Source: Myxococcales bacterium | GTDB lineage: Bacteria > Myxococcota_A > Polyangia > Polyangiales > Polyangiaceae | Assembly (NCBI GenBank): GCA_016191785.1 | Contig: JACPVJ010000154.1 | Location: 1 to 58,902, forward strand | DNA length: 58,902 bases | Reading direction: 5' to 3' | Shown: piece after piece, positions 1-8,268 of the stretch | Position numbering within the stretch: position 1 is the stretch's first letter | Layout: every line of letters begins with the position of its first letter | Translations under genes and position numbers: made by a program | The notes under the pieces: generated by a model | Told to the model about the DNA's origin: nothing | Database searches by the model: none | Seen by the model: only the letters and a program-made list of their open reading frames with translations

Positions 1-101
1 GCGAAGAAGAAGGTCGTCGCGAAGAAGAAGGTCGTCGCGAAGAAGAAGGTCGTCGCGAAGAAGAAGGTCGTCGCGAAGAAGAAGGTCGTCGCGAAGAAGA
101 G
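1..101 (+). repeat. In-frame 18-bp tandem repeat
   Basis: The unit GCGAAGAAGAAGGTCGTC occurs five times without a mismatch (1-90), followed by a partial sixth copy. Read in the frame of the downstream gene it encodes Ala-Lys-Lys-Lys-Val-Val repeats, so it is a coding minisatellite forming a strongly basic tail. The array begins before the window, so its total copy number is unknown. Perfect identity between units suggests recent expansion or ongoing length variation. Confidence 0.95.
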
Positions 102-2058
102 GCCGCTCGTCCTCGCCCCGCAGAAGCGGGTCGTGCCGACGGCCTCGGTGCCGATCTACGTCGCTCCGGCTCCGGCGCCGCCGTTGCGAGTCGCAGAGGT
201 TGCGCCTGCCGTCGCTCCGCCGGACGGCGCTCGCGTCTCTGCGGTTCGAGTCGGTCGATTGCCGCCGCGCGGCGAGCCGTCAGCCGCTCCGGCGCGAGAG
301 CCCTCGAGGCCGTCGCCGGTCCCGCCGCCCGCCGCCCCCGTCGTCGCAGCTCCGGCCCCGCGCCGCGCGCCGCGCCCGGAGCTCGACGCCGAGACGTGGC
401 AGCGCGCCGAGCTGTATGCGCGAGATCTCGAAGTCGTCGAGCTGACCAGCGATCACCGCAAGGCCGTCCGCGCGGCGCTCGAAGGGCACGACGCAATCGT
501 GTCCATGCCCGCGGGGCTCGGTCGTGCGGCTTGCTTCGCGGTTCCTGCCAGGCTGCTCTCGCAACCGGTGCTGGTCATCGGTCCGCGTCCCGCCACCTTG
601 CAAGAGCTGCACGACCGCCTGCTCCAGCGCAAGACTCCCGTCGTTCGCTTCGACCCGTTCGCGAGCGACGTCGTTCGTCGGCAGGCCCTCGACCGCATCC
701 GGGCGGGCGGGGCTCTCGTCGTCTTGGCATCGGCAACCGCGGCGCAACGAGACGAGCTGGCCGCGGCGCTCTCCGAACCCGGCGTTGCCCTGGTCGTGGT
801 CGACGATGCGCAGACCGCGACCAGCGCCTCGGACGAGCTCAGCCCGGCAGCGACCGAGCTCGGTCGCGCCTTCGAGCGCCTGGGCCGCCCGCCCGTGATG
901 GCGCTCGCGGGCGCGGTCTCGCCGGCCGCGCGCCACGAGGTCGTGGCTGCCCTTGGTCTCCGCAGTCCGGTCCACGTCGAGGCCGCGAGCCTGCGCAAGA
1001 ACCTGGTGCTCGACGTGCTCGACGTCCGAGGCGAGGCCCGGCAGCGCGCGCTGGTTCAGCTGGTGATGTCGCTGCGGCGGCCGGGGGTGATCTTCGCGCC
1101 GACCGCCCGCGAGGTCGACTCGATCTACTCGGCGCTCGCCGCGCTGCGCCTGCCGGTGCACCGCTACCATCCACACATGCCGCCCGGCGAGCGCGTCGGC
1201 GAGCAGCTGAACTTCATGCTGCCCGGGCGTCGCTCGATCATGGTGGCGACCAGCGGCCTGGTCACGCCGAGCGGCGTGGTCGGGGTGGGTGAGGCGGCCC
1301 TGCTCGACAAGGCTCCCCTCGACTTCGGCTTGTGCCTCGAGAAGCGCGATCTTCGCTTCGTGCTCCACTGGGCTGCACCGGCTTCGCTCGAGCAATACGC
1401 TCGGGAGATAGCCCTCGCGGGGCGTGACGGCGAAGAAGCCACGTGCGTGCTGTTTCATGACGGCAGCGATCGCGCCCGGCACGAGGCGCTCTTGGCGCAA
1501 GCGCGCATCCCGTCTCGGCACCTGACTCACTTTGCCAAGGCCCTCGAGCCGGCTGCCCTCGATGCCCGCCCGCGCACGCTCGAGTCCCTGGCGCTGTCCA
1601 GCGGCATCAGCCGGCGGATGATCGAATCGCTGGCCGCCATCTTGGACGACGCGGGGCTCGTCGCCCTCACCTCGGGCTGGCTCACGGTGCACTCGTCCGC
1701 GCCGGTCCTGGCGGCGGGTGCCCAGCGCCTGGCGGCGCGGTTCGACAAGCTGCGCAGCCAAGACGGCCGTCGCCTGGGCGCGATGACCGCCTACATCGAG
1801 GCGACGGGGTGTCGCACTGCGGCGCTCTCGCGGTACTTCGGCGACCTTGGCCCGGAAGCATGCGGCCGCTGCGGCACCTGTCGCGGAAGCCTGGTGCCAG
1901 GTTTCGAGGCAGAGCTCGAGGGGGCCCACGTCCGCCGTCCGGCGGTCGAGAGCTTCAGTCTCGGTCGCTCCGAGTCGTTCGGCATGGCCGTCGCTGCGCC
2001 CGCTCGCGTCGCTCGCCCGCTGACCGTCAAGTTGTCCGATTTCCGGCGGGGGCGTTGA
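1..2058 (+). CDS. RecQ-like protein with degenerate helicase motifs and Lys-rich N-terminal repeats (5' partial)
   Basis: The frame is open from base 1, so the true start lies upstream. A GTG at 133 exists, but using it would discard the AKKKVV repeats. After a Pro/Ala-rich linker the protein has the RecQ layout: a motif I region, a helicase C-terminal half and a C-terminal zinc site (CGRCGTC, with an earlier Cys in EATGCRTAALSR). Catalytic motifs are altered: the Walker A position reads MPAGLGRA instead of the MPTGGGKS type, with no Lys, and the DEAH position reads DDAQ. By family knowledge RecQ proteins unwind DNA 3'-5'. Loss of the Walker Lys suggests this one binds DNA without normal ATPase activity. 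The basic repeats resemble bacterial histone-H1-like tails. Its 3' end overlaps the convergent SDR gene by 32 bp. Confidence 0.75.
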   Translation, partial: AKKKVVAKKKVVAKKKVVAKKKVVAKKKVVAKKRPLVLAPQKRVVPTASVPIYVAPAPAPPLRVAEVAPAVAPPDGARVSAVRVGRLPPRGEPSAAPAREPSRPSPVPPPAAPVVAAPAPRRAPRPELDAETWQRAELYARDLEVVELTSDHRKAVRAALEGHDAIVSMPAGLGRAACFAVPARLLSQPVLVIGPRPATLQELHDRLLQRKTPVVRFDPFASDVVRRQALDRIRAGGALVVLASATAAQRDELAAALSEPGVALVVVDDAQTATSASDELSPAATELGRAFERLGRPPVMALAGAVSPAARHEVVAALGLRSPVHVEAASLRKNLVLDVLDVRGEARQRALVQLVMSLRRPGVIFAPTAREVDSIYSALAALRLPVHRYHPHMPPGERVGEQLNFMLPGRRSIMVATSGLVTPSGVVGVGEAALLDKAPLDFGLCLEKRDLRFVLHWAAPASLEQYAREIALAGRDGEEATCVLFHDGSDRARHEALLAQARIPSRHLTHFAKALEPAALDARPRTLESLALSSGISRRMIESLAAILDDAGLVALTSGWLTVHSSAPVLAAGAQRLAARFDKLRSQDGRRLGAMTAYIEATGCRTAALSRYFGDLGPEACGRCGTCRGSLVPGFEAELEGAHVRRPAVESFSLGRSESFGMAVAAPARVARPLTVKLSDFRRGR

Positions 2059-2887
2059 GCTCGGCGTCGATCACGCTGGCGTAACCCTCGCGATAGGTCG
2101 GAAACGCCAGCGCGTACCCTGAGCCCCGGAGGCGAGCATTGGAGCAGCGCTTGTGTCCGCCGCCCCGTCGCGCGCTCTCTGCGCGCTCCGGCGTCTCGTG
2201 CGGAGCCGGCGCGCCGACCCGCTGGGCGATCCAGCAGAGCACGTCGCGGCGCGAAGCGGGTTCGTCGTCCACGCCCAAGTAGACCGACCGCGGGGCGCTC
2301 AGGCCCACCAGGTGCGCGAGCGCGCCGGCGCAGTCGTCCCGGTGGAAGCGGTTCACGGCGCGGCGGTCGCCCTCGGCAAAGGTCGCCTCGCCGCGACGCA
2401 CGGCCGCCACCAGGCTGGCCCGGCCTGGCCCATAGATGCCCCCGAGCCGCAGGCTGACGGCGTCCGGTCGGCGCGTGCGCAGCAGCGCCTCTGCCTCGAG
2501 GAGCGTTGCGCCAGAGAAGTGAGTGGCCTCGGCGGGCGACGCCTCGTCGACCCACGAGCCATCGGTCTGGGCGTACACGGCGGTGCTGGAGGTGAACACG
2601 AAACGCGCGCTCCGCTCCGAGAGCGCGTCGAGCACGACGCCGAGCGCACCGAGATAGGTTCGGCGGTAGGCCTCTCTTGTGCTCTCGCTGGGGCCAGCGC
2701 AGAACACCACGGCGTCCCAGCGGCCGGGGAGGGCGGCGAGCGCCGAGCGGTCGAGAAGGTCCGCGGCGACGGGTGTGACCCCGGGGGGCAGCCCCGAGAT
2801 CGAACGGCGCACGGCGAATACCTCGTCGCCACGGGCAGCCAAGAGCTCGCCGAGCCGCCCGCCGACGTAGCCCGCACCTGCGATCAA
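2027..2887 (-). CDS. NAD(P)-dependent epimerase/dehydratase-family protein (SDR)
   Basis: An extended SDR-type Rossmann protein of 286 residues. The N-terminus carries the nucleotide-binding glycine motif GAGYVGG, and FTSSTAVYAQ corresponds to the Ser/Tyr region of the family. It resembles YeeZ-like nucleoside-diphosphate-sugar epimerases; the substrate cannot be told. The only conventional in-frame start is TTG at 2887, at the very edge of the Rossmann fold. A good ribosome site (AAAGGAG) lies about 20 nt further up, 7 nt before an in-frame ACG, so the true N-terminus may be a few residues longer. It is convergent with the RecQ-like gene and divergent from the acyltransferase at 2966. Confidence 0.75.
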   Translation of the reverse strand: MIAGAGYVGGRLGELLAARGDEVFAVRRSISGLPPGVTPVAADLLDRSALAALPGRWDAVVFCAGPSESTREAYRRTYLGALGVVLDALSERSARFVFTSSTAVYAQTDGSWVDEASPAEATHFSGATLLEAEALLRTRRPDAVSLRLGGIYGPGRASLVAAVRRGEATFAEGDRRAVNRFHRDDCAGALAHLVGLSAPRSVYLGVDDEPASRRDVLCWIAQRVGAPAPHETPERAESARRGGGHKRCSNARLRGSGYALAFPTYREGYASVIDAELNAPAGNRTT

Positions 2888-2965
2888 GACGCGGCGGTCC
2901 GTGAGCGCGCTCCTTTCGATGGCGGGGCCGAGCCCCCTTTTGTGTATGCTCGCAGGCGCTCGCGC

Positions 2966-3769
2966 ATGCGCCTGCCCACCTCACCCGAAGTCGAAGCGCG
3001 CCTGGCGCGGCTCGAGCTTCCGTTCAACGAAGACGGGTTGGATCCGTACGGCATCGATCGTCGGCGCCTGGGCTTCATGTTCACGAGCTTTGGCCTCTTT
3101 TACAAGCACTACTTCCGCTGTCGCGCGTTCGGCGTCGAGAACATCCCCAAGCGCGGTCGGGCGATGCTGGTCGGCAATCACTCCGGCGGCGTCGCATTCG
3201 ACGGCATGATGGTCATCGCTTCGTGCTTCTTCGAGTGTGACCCGCCTCGGCTCGCGCAAGGCATGGTCGAGAAGTTTCTGAACCGAATCCCGTTCGCCTC
3301 GGAGTGGTCGAGCAAGACCGGGCAGTTCACCGGCTTGCCGGAGCACGCCGTGCGGCTCTTGAACGAGGACCGCCTGCTGATGGTCTTCCCGGAAGGGGCG
3401 CGGGGGACCGCCAAGCTGTTCGTCGAGCGCTACAACTTGGTTCGCTTCGGGACCGGCTTCATGCGGCTGGCGATGGCCACCAAGACGCCGATCGTGCCCT
3501 TCGGCTTTCTGGGCGGTGGGGAGGCCATGCCCACCGTGGCGAACCTCGAGAAGGTCGGGCGCTTGATCGGCGCCCCCTACATCCCGGTCACTCCCTACTT
3601 GTTGCCCATCCCCCTGCCCGCTCGGATGGAGGTCCACTATGGCGAGGCCATCGCCCCGGTGGGCACCGGCGACGAAGACGACCAGGTGATCCTCGAGAAG
3701 GTGAACGCGGTGAAGAAGAGCATTCTCCAGCTCATCGAGCGCGGGCGGAAGGGCTACGAGGCGCGATGA
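2966..3769 (+). CDS. PlsC-like lysophospholipid acyltransferase
   Basis: This 267-residue protein transfers an acyl chain to a glycerophosphate-type acceptor by family membership. Motif I (NHSGGVAFD, the NHX4D catalytic pair) lies near residue 71 and motif III (FPEGARG) near residue 140. The ATG at 2966 was chosen because it begins the recognisable sequence; the frame is open further upstream but that part shadows the antisense SDR gene. The stop overlaps the ATG of the next gene (ATGA), so the two are translationally coupled. The same acyltransferase-SDR pairing recurs at 19584-21391, which suggests a conserved two-gene lipid-modifying module. Confidence 0.85.
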   Translation: MRLPTSPEVEARLARLELPFNEDGLDPYGIDRRRLGFMFTSFGLFYKHYFRCRAFGVENIPKRGRAMLVGNHSGGVAFDGMMVIASCFFECDPPRLAQGMVEKFLNRIPFASEWSSKTGQFTGLPEHAVRLLNEDRLLMVFPEGARGTAKLFVERYNLVRFGTGFMRLAMATKTPIVPFGFLGGGEAMPTVANLEKVGRLIGAPYIPVTPYLLPIPLPARMEVHYGEAIAPVGTGDEDDQVILEKVNAVKKSILQLIERGRKGYEAR

Positions 3770-4686
3770 AAGTCCTGGTGACCGGCATCTCGGGCAAGGT
3801 CGGGCAGCTGGTGTGTCACGCGCTCCGCGCCGGTGGTCACCAAGTCGTCGGGGTGGATCGCCGAGCGTGGCGCGGCGCTCCCGAGGGCGTCGTGATCCAC
3901 GAGTGCGACATCCGGAAGCGCGGCGCGGAGGACGCCTTCCGCCTCGAGCGCCCGGACGCCGTGATCCACATGGCGACGGTCACCCACCTGACGGCCCAGA
4001 GCGAGGACCGCTACCGCATCAACCTGGGCGGCACCAAGGCCGTCTTCGACGCGTGCCAGCGGTACGGCGTGAAGCAGGCGATCTTCGTCGGGCGCCACAC
4101 CTACTACGGCGCGGCCGCGGACTCGCCGCTCTACCACACCGAAGACGAGCCCCCGCTCGGGCTCGAGACCTTCCCCGAGCTGGCCGACCTGGTGGCCGCG
4201 GATCTGTACGCCGGGACTGCGCTCTGGCGCTTTCCAGAGATCGACACCGCGGTGCTGAGGGTGGTGTACACCCTGGGCCCGTCGCGTTCGGGGACGCTGT
4301 CGTCGTTCTTGCGCGGGCCGCGGGTGCCGGTGATCTTGGGCTACGACCCGTTGTTTCAGTTCATGCACGAAGAAGACCTCGCGCGGGCCATCGTCCTTGC
4401 GCTCGACTCGAGGCTGCGCGGCGTGTTCAACGTCACTGGTCCTCAGCCGCTGCCCCTGTCGGTGATCATCGCTCAGGCGGGCCAACAGCCCCTGCTCGTC
4501 CCCGAGCCGCTGTTCCGTTCGCTCCTCGGCCGCTTCGGTCTCCCTCGCCTGCCGCGGGGGGCGCTGAACCACATCAAGTACGCGGTGGTGATCGACGGGA
4601 GCTCGTTCCGGGACAAAACCGGCTTCACTCATCAGCACGACGAACACTCGACGCTCGCGGCTTTCCGCCGGGCGCTCGCGACCTGA
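3766..4686 (+). CDS. NAD-dependent epimerase/dehydratase (SDR) coupled to acyltransferase
   Basis: An extended SDR of 306 residues. The N-terminal dinucleotide motif is GISGKVG, followed by DAVIHMATVTHL, where the family has its second conserved block. The region HTYYGAAAD contains the Tyr expected near the active site, although the YxxxK spacing is not clear. It starts at the ATG overlapping the acyltransferase stop. Partnership with an acyltransferase suggests modification of a lipid-linked or acylated sugar or alcohol; the sequence does not show the substrate. Confidence 0.8.
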   Translation: MKVLVTGISGKVGQLVCHALRAGGHQVVGVDRRAWRGAPEGVVIHECDIRKRGAEDAFRLERPDAVIHMATVTHLTAQSEDRYRINLGGTKAVFDACQRYGVKQAIFVGRHTYYGAAADSPLYHTEDEPPLGLETFPELADLVAADLYAGTALWRFPEIDTAVLRVVYTLGPSRSGTLSSFLRGPRVPVILGYDPLFQFMHEEDLARAIVLALDSRLRGVFNVTGPQPLPLSVIIAQAGQQPLLVPEPLFRSLLGRFGLPRLPRGALNHIKYAVVIDGSSFRDKTGFTHQHDEHSTLAAFRRALAT

Positions 4687-4689
4687 CGC

Positions 4690-5163
4690 TCACGGGTGCA
4701 GCGTGCGCACCAGGCCCAGGGCCACGCGGATGCGCCAGACCAGGTCGCCCTCGGCCTTGGTGATGCGCGCGGCGCCAGGGAATGGGCCCGCAGACGCCGC
4801 CGCCACTCGCTCTGCGAACTTGGCCAAGAGCTCGCAGTATTTCGTCGCGTCGTGATCGCCCACCCGACGACGGAGGACCTCGCCGAGCTCACGCAGGTGC
4901 ACATCGAGCTCGGCCTCGGACATGCTGGTCGCGCCATGGGCCTGCGCGGTCGTGGGCTTGGACGCCTCGGCGAACGCCGCCTGCATCCACGACCCGCCGT
5001 CGCACTGGGCGGCGCAGCGCTCGAGCCAGGTGCCGAAGGCAGCCTCTTCCTCGTCGAACGAGTCCACCGCCACGTCGACGCTGAGCATCGCCAGGTAGAT
5101 TTCGAGTGGGATCTCGGTCACCAGGTCCCACTCGTCTCCGCTGAAGCCGAAGCGCTCGCTCAC
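4690..5163 (-). CDS. Hypothetical acidic protein
   Basis: I do not recognise the family. The product is about 157 residues, soluble in appearance and acidic in its first half (for example DSFDEEEAAFGTW near residue 40), with no signal peptide or membrane segment. The GTG at 5163 is the first plausible start after the GMC oxidase stop at 5238. The same frame runs open further upstream, but that part is only a shadow of the oxidase gene. It lies downstream of the oxidase on the same strand, 74 bp away, so it may be the last gene of that operon. The 3' end meets the convergent SDR gene. Confidence 0.55.
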   Translation of the reverse strand: MSERFGFSGDEWDLVTEIPLEIYLAMLSVDVAVDSFDEEEAAFGTWLERCAAQCDGGSWMQAAFAEASKPTTAQAHGATSMSEAELDVHLRELGEVLRRRVGDHDATKYCELLAKFAERVAAASAGPFPGAARITKAEGDLVWRIRVALGLVRTLHP

Positions 5164-5237
5164 CGGACGATGATCGGCCAGGCCGCGGTGCTCGTCGAGT
5201 GAGAAGTTTGCGCGGAGCGAGGGGCGCCGCGGCCGGG

Positions 5238-6746
5238 TCAGGCCGCCATTCGCCGAAGCTCGATGCGCTCGGCGACGCGGGTCGCCAAGGCCATGATGGT
5301 GATTTGCGGGTTCACGCCGATGGCGGTGGGGAACAGGCTCGCGTCGGCGACGTACAGGCCGGGCAGGTCCCAGACCTGGCCGCTGGTGTCGACCACCGAC
5401 TGGTCGGGCCGCGAGCCCATCCGCGCGGTGCCCATCAGGTGCGGAGTGAACAGCTCGAGGGTGCTCGGATCGCGCTGCAGGCGGTCGATTTCCGCCAGGT
5501 CGTCGACGCACTGTGCCAGGTGCTGGTTGAAGAACGGCAACAGCACCTTCTCGGCGCCCATCGCGAAGTGCATCTCGGCGAGCAGCTTCACGCCGCGCAA
5601 GAAGCGAGAGTGGTCGAGCGGGGTCACCTGATAGCGCGGGAGCGGCGCACCGAGCAGGCTGCGCGACACGCTGCCGGACGACGAGTCCTCGACCAGCACG
5701 CCCGAGACGACCATCTGGTTGTAGCGCTGCATCAGCTCCCAAGCGTGGTCGCCATGGACGGGCAGGTACGCGCCGAGCACGCTGGGGGTCACGAAGTTCT
5801 CGGCCATCAGGATGCCGTCTTCGTGAAAGTGCCGGATCTGGGCGCTCTGACTGACCCCGCGCCAGCCGCGGATGTCGTGGGGATAGATGGCGACGACCTT
5901 GGCGTTCGGGTGACAGAGGAAGTTCTTGCCCAGCTGTCGGCTGGGCCGACCGAGCTTGTGCCCCAAGAGCAAGTACGGAGTCTGGATCGCCCCGCAGGCC
6001 ACCACCACCGCGCGGGCCCGCACGCGGACCTGGGCGCCGGGGCGGCGGGTACGGGGGTCGACCGCGCGCGCGATCACGCCCACCGCGCGCCCGCCCTCGA
6101 TCCACAGGCGCTCGACCCTGAGCTCGGTCAAGCAGCGGGCCCCCGCGGCCATCGCCCGGGGCATGTAGCTCACCAGCGTGGACTGCTTGGCGCCTGTCGG
6201 GCAGCCTAGCCCGCAGTTGTTCGCGCCGACGCAGGCCTGTTGATTGCGCTGGTTCACTGTGTACGACCAGCCCATCTTTCGGGCGCCCTCGGTCATCAGC
6301 CGGTTGTCGTCCCCGATGCTCTCGGGCAGCTGGGGGTTGACCGAAACGCGCGCTTCGACGCGCTCGAAGTACGGCTCGAGGGCGCGAGCGCCGAGCTCGG
6401 GGCTGATCTTGCTCCACTCGTCCAGGACTCGCTCGGGCGGGCGATAGGCCATGCCGCCATTGATGGTGGTGCTCCCGCCGACACAGCGCCCCTCGACGTA
6501 GGGGATGGCTGGGTTGCCCAGGATCACCGTGGCTGCGGCGTCGCGGTACAGCCGCGGGATGCTCTCGCTGCTGTAGGGGTTGAAGCTGTCCGGGGTGATC
6601 CAGCTCCCCTCTTCCACGAACACCACGTCATGGCCGGCCTCCGCCAGCTCGGTGCCGACCACGGCGCCACCCGCGCCCGTGCCGACCACCACCACGTCGG
6701 CCGAGAAGGCGTGCTCGCGGGCATAGTCCGAGTGCGACAGGATCAT
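5238..6746 (-). CDS. GMC-family FAD-dependent alcohol oxidase/dehydrogenase
   Basis: A 502-residue flavoprotein. The FAD-binding motif GTGAGGAVVG lies near residue 21, and GGSTTINGGMAY matches the GMC signature region. The C-terminal block HLMGTARMG...VDTSGQVW and GVNPQITIMALA matches the GMC C-terminal domain with its catalytic His/Asn area. CVGANNCGLGC is a Cys cluster shared by the long-chain fatty alcohol oxidase/dehydrogenase subgroup. The gene overlaps the upstream small partner by 4 bp (ATGA) and is under the FadR-type regulator encoded first in the operon. Oxidation of long-chain or sterol-like alcohols is the likeliest role, inferred from the subgroup and regulator type. Confidence 0.85.
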   Translation of the reverse strand: MILSHSDYAREHAFSADVVVVGTGAGGAVVGTELAEAGHDVVFVEEGSWITPDSFNPYSSESIPRLYRDAAATVILGNPAIPYVEGRCVGGSTTINGGMAYRPPERVLDEWSKISPELGARALEPYFERVEARVSVNPQLPESIGDDNRLMTEGARKMGWSYTVNQRNQQACVGANNCGLGCPTGAKQSTLVSYMPRAMAAGARCLTELRVERLWIEGGRAVGVIARAVDPRTRRPGAQVRVRARAVVVACGAIQTPYLLLGHKLGRPSRQLGKNFLCHPNAKVVAIYPHDIRGWRGVSQSAQIRHFHEDGILMAENFVTPSVLGAYLPVHGDHAWELMQRYNQMVVSGVLVEDSSSGSVSRSLLGAPLPRYQVTPLDHSRFLRGVKLLAEMHFAMGAEKVLLPFFNQHLAQCVDDLAEIDRLQRDPSTLELFTPHLMGTARMGSRPDQSVVDTSGQVWDLPGLYVADASLFPTAIGVNPQITIMALATRVAERIELRRMAA

Positions 6747-7324
6747 CGCACGCCTCCCGCCCGGAGCGCCGGTGCCGCCATCAGCGCTTTGCGTCGCTCG
6801 ACCCGCTCGCGCAAGAACGGCAGCGGAGCGTAGCCGATCGCGGCGTGAACCTCGTCTTGGTCGAAGTACGCGCTCAGCACCAGGCCGCGCACCGCGACGA
6901 CCAAGGTCCGCAAGAAGGCGAAGCGGCCGCTCACCATCTCGGAGAGCAAGCGCGACGCGCGCTGGCGGCCGAGCGCCTGAAGGCGACGCACCGACACGAA
7001 CAAGTAGCGGGGTGCCCAGTCGAGCAGCCAGAGGCAGAGCCGGAACCCCCAGGCGACCAGCGGGTGCATGTAGCGCATGTGCTGGAGCACGTGGAGCTCG
7101 ACCCGCTGGAAGAGCTCCGGCGAGCTGGGCGCCGGAGCCGACGGACAGAGGGTGACGATCAGCGCGCGCAACGCCGAGAGCGCGCCCGGTCCGAGCGGGT
7201 ACGGCTCGGCCAATTGCCAGCCATCGTCGGGGTGGCGAGAGAGCGGAGCGCGCGCGACCCGAACCGGCAGGCGCGTTCGGCGCACGTGGCTGTCTTCGAA
7301 GGCTCCGCTCTCGTCGTCGTTCAT
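6743..7324 (-). CDS. Small partner of GMC oxidase (N-terminal part of long-chain alcohol oxidase, split)
   Basis: This 193-residue protein has no signal peptide and contains one hydrophobic stretch (LVAWGFRLCLWLLDW). The order LSALRALIVTLCP ... FLRTLVVAVRGLVLSAYFDQ ... IGYAPLP resembles the region that precedes the FAD domain in plant and fungal long-chain fatty alcohol oxidases, where it is part of one polypeptide. Here it is a separate gene overlapped at both ends: ATGA with the regulator upstream and ATGA with the GMC gene downstream. I infer that it forms a complex with the GMC subunit. The match is by eye, so the family name is tentative. Confidence 0.55.
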   Translation of the reverse strand: MNDDESGAFEDSHVRRTRLPVRVARAPLSRHPDDGWQLAEPYPLGPGALSALRALIVTLCPSAPAPSSPELFQRVELHVLQHMRYMHPLVAWGFRLCLWLLDWAPRYLFVSVRRLQALGRQRASRLLSEMVSGRFAFLRTLVVAVRGLVLSAYFDQDEVHAAIGYAPLPFLRERVERRKALMAAPALRAGGVR

Positions 7325-8097
7325 GATCCCCTGCGTTTCTTTCGAGGTTCAGCCCCATCGGCCGAGGTGATCCGGCCGCCCAGAGCGCTCTGCATGGCCT
7401 TGGTGAAGTTCTGGTCGACGCGCCGGTAGTACGCGCGGGTGACCTCGATGGCGCGGTCCTCGTCGCCGGCGTCGAGCGCGGCAATGAAGTCGCGAAGGTG
7501 CTGCGGAAAGCTGGGCTCGAGCACCCACAGCGCCGGATAGCGGTCGAGGATGTTGCGGTAGGCTTCCAAGAAAGGGTTGGCGACCCAGCGAATGGCGATG
7601 GAGTGGCCCGCGTCGATCAGCGCGTCGAGCCAGCGCTGGAACCCATGGGCGATCACCACCTGGTCGCCACGCTCGAACGCGGGAACGAGCAGCTCGGTGA
7701 TGTCGCGCAGGCGCTCGATGTCGCTCTTGTTGGCGCGGCGCACCGCCAGGCGCGCTGCGAACTCGAGCACCATCAGGCGTGCCGGCAAGATGTCCTCGAG
7801 GATGTGGAAGGTTTCGGTGGGGTCCGACGCCGACTCGAGGAACGGCGGCAAGAGCTCCATGGTCCCGGTGCGACGGAAGTCCGCGACGGTGACACCCTGG
7901 CCGTGGCGCACCGTGACCAGCCGAGCCTGCTCGAGCCGACGGACGGCCTCACGCAGGGTGTTGCGATTCGTGTTGTACTTCGCAGCGAGCTCGCGCTCGC
8001 CGGGCAGGCGCTCGCCCGGGGACAGCGCGCCGCTCAAGATCTGACGGCGCAGATCCACGTAGACGGTGCTCTCGATCTTGGAAGCCGGCTCGGACAT
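7321..8097 (-). CDS. FadR-subfamily GntR transcriptional regulator
   Basis: The protein has 258 residues. An N-terminal winged helix (LSPGERLPGERELAAKYNTN then TLREAVRRLEQARLV) is followed by an all-alpha FCD-like ligand domain. Start choice: the ATG at 8097 leads directly into the winged helix; an in-frame TTG further upstream (8130) would place the start almost on the operator. It is the first gene of the operon with the split alcohol oxidase. Perfect FadR-type palindromes lie 35-100 bp upstream, so self-repression relieved by a substrate-derived ligand is likely. The ligand is unknown; an acyl-CoA or alcohol-derived acid would fit the operon. Confidence 0.85.
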   Translation of the reverse strand: MSEPASKIESTVYVDLRRQILSGALSPGERLPGERELAAKYNTNRNTLREAVRRLEQARLVTVRHGQGVTVADFRRTGTMELLPPFLESASDPTETFHILEDILPARLMVLEFAARLAVRRANKSDIERLRDITELLVPAFERGDQVVIAHGFQRWLDALIDAGHSIAIRWVANPFLEAYRNILDRYPALWVLEPSFPQHLRDFIAALDAGDEDRAIEVTRAYYRRVDQNFTKAMQSALGGRITSADGAEPRKKRRGS

Positions 8098-8130
8098 GTT
8101 CGGGTGCCTCGGGGGAGTGGCCCGGGGCAA

Positions 8131-8197
8131 CTGGTTGAACCAATCATAGCTGGTTGAACCAGCTAGTCAAGGGCGGCCTCGGGCGGTGGTTGAACCC
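8131..8197 (-). promoter_or_regulatory. FadR-type operator array (three TGGTTGAACC copies)
   Basis: TGGTTGAACCA occurs at 8132-8142 and 8151-8161, and TGGTTGAACCC at 8187-8197. The second is flanked by C and G, giving CTGGTTGAACCAG. All fit the TGGTNNNACCA pattern known for FadR-subfamily operators. The first two are 19 bp apart and the third is 36 bp further upstream. They sit directly in front of the regulator gene at 8097 and on no other promoter visible here, which points to autoregulation of the oxidase operon. Confidence 0.75.
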
Positions 8198-8268
8198 CTT
8201 CTCGCTCGGCGCCGCAGCCCCGCCAAGCAACGTCGAAATCCCATGAGTTTTCCGAGGCGGCCCGCGGC

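Noticed and set aside
1..101. Possible CRISPR or non-coding satellite
   Set aside because: Units are directly adjacent without spacers, 18 bp long and in frame with a long coding region.
280..1929. 549-codon open frame antisense to the RecQ-like gene
   Set aside because: No recognisable motif and biased His/Arg/Gln composition. The plus-strand frame has the helicase-family features.
2153..2965. N-terminal extension of the acyltransferase reading frame
   Set aside because: The extension lies wholly antisense to the SDR gene and has no family similarity. Family-like sequence begins at ATG 2966.
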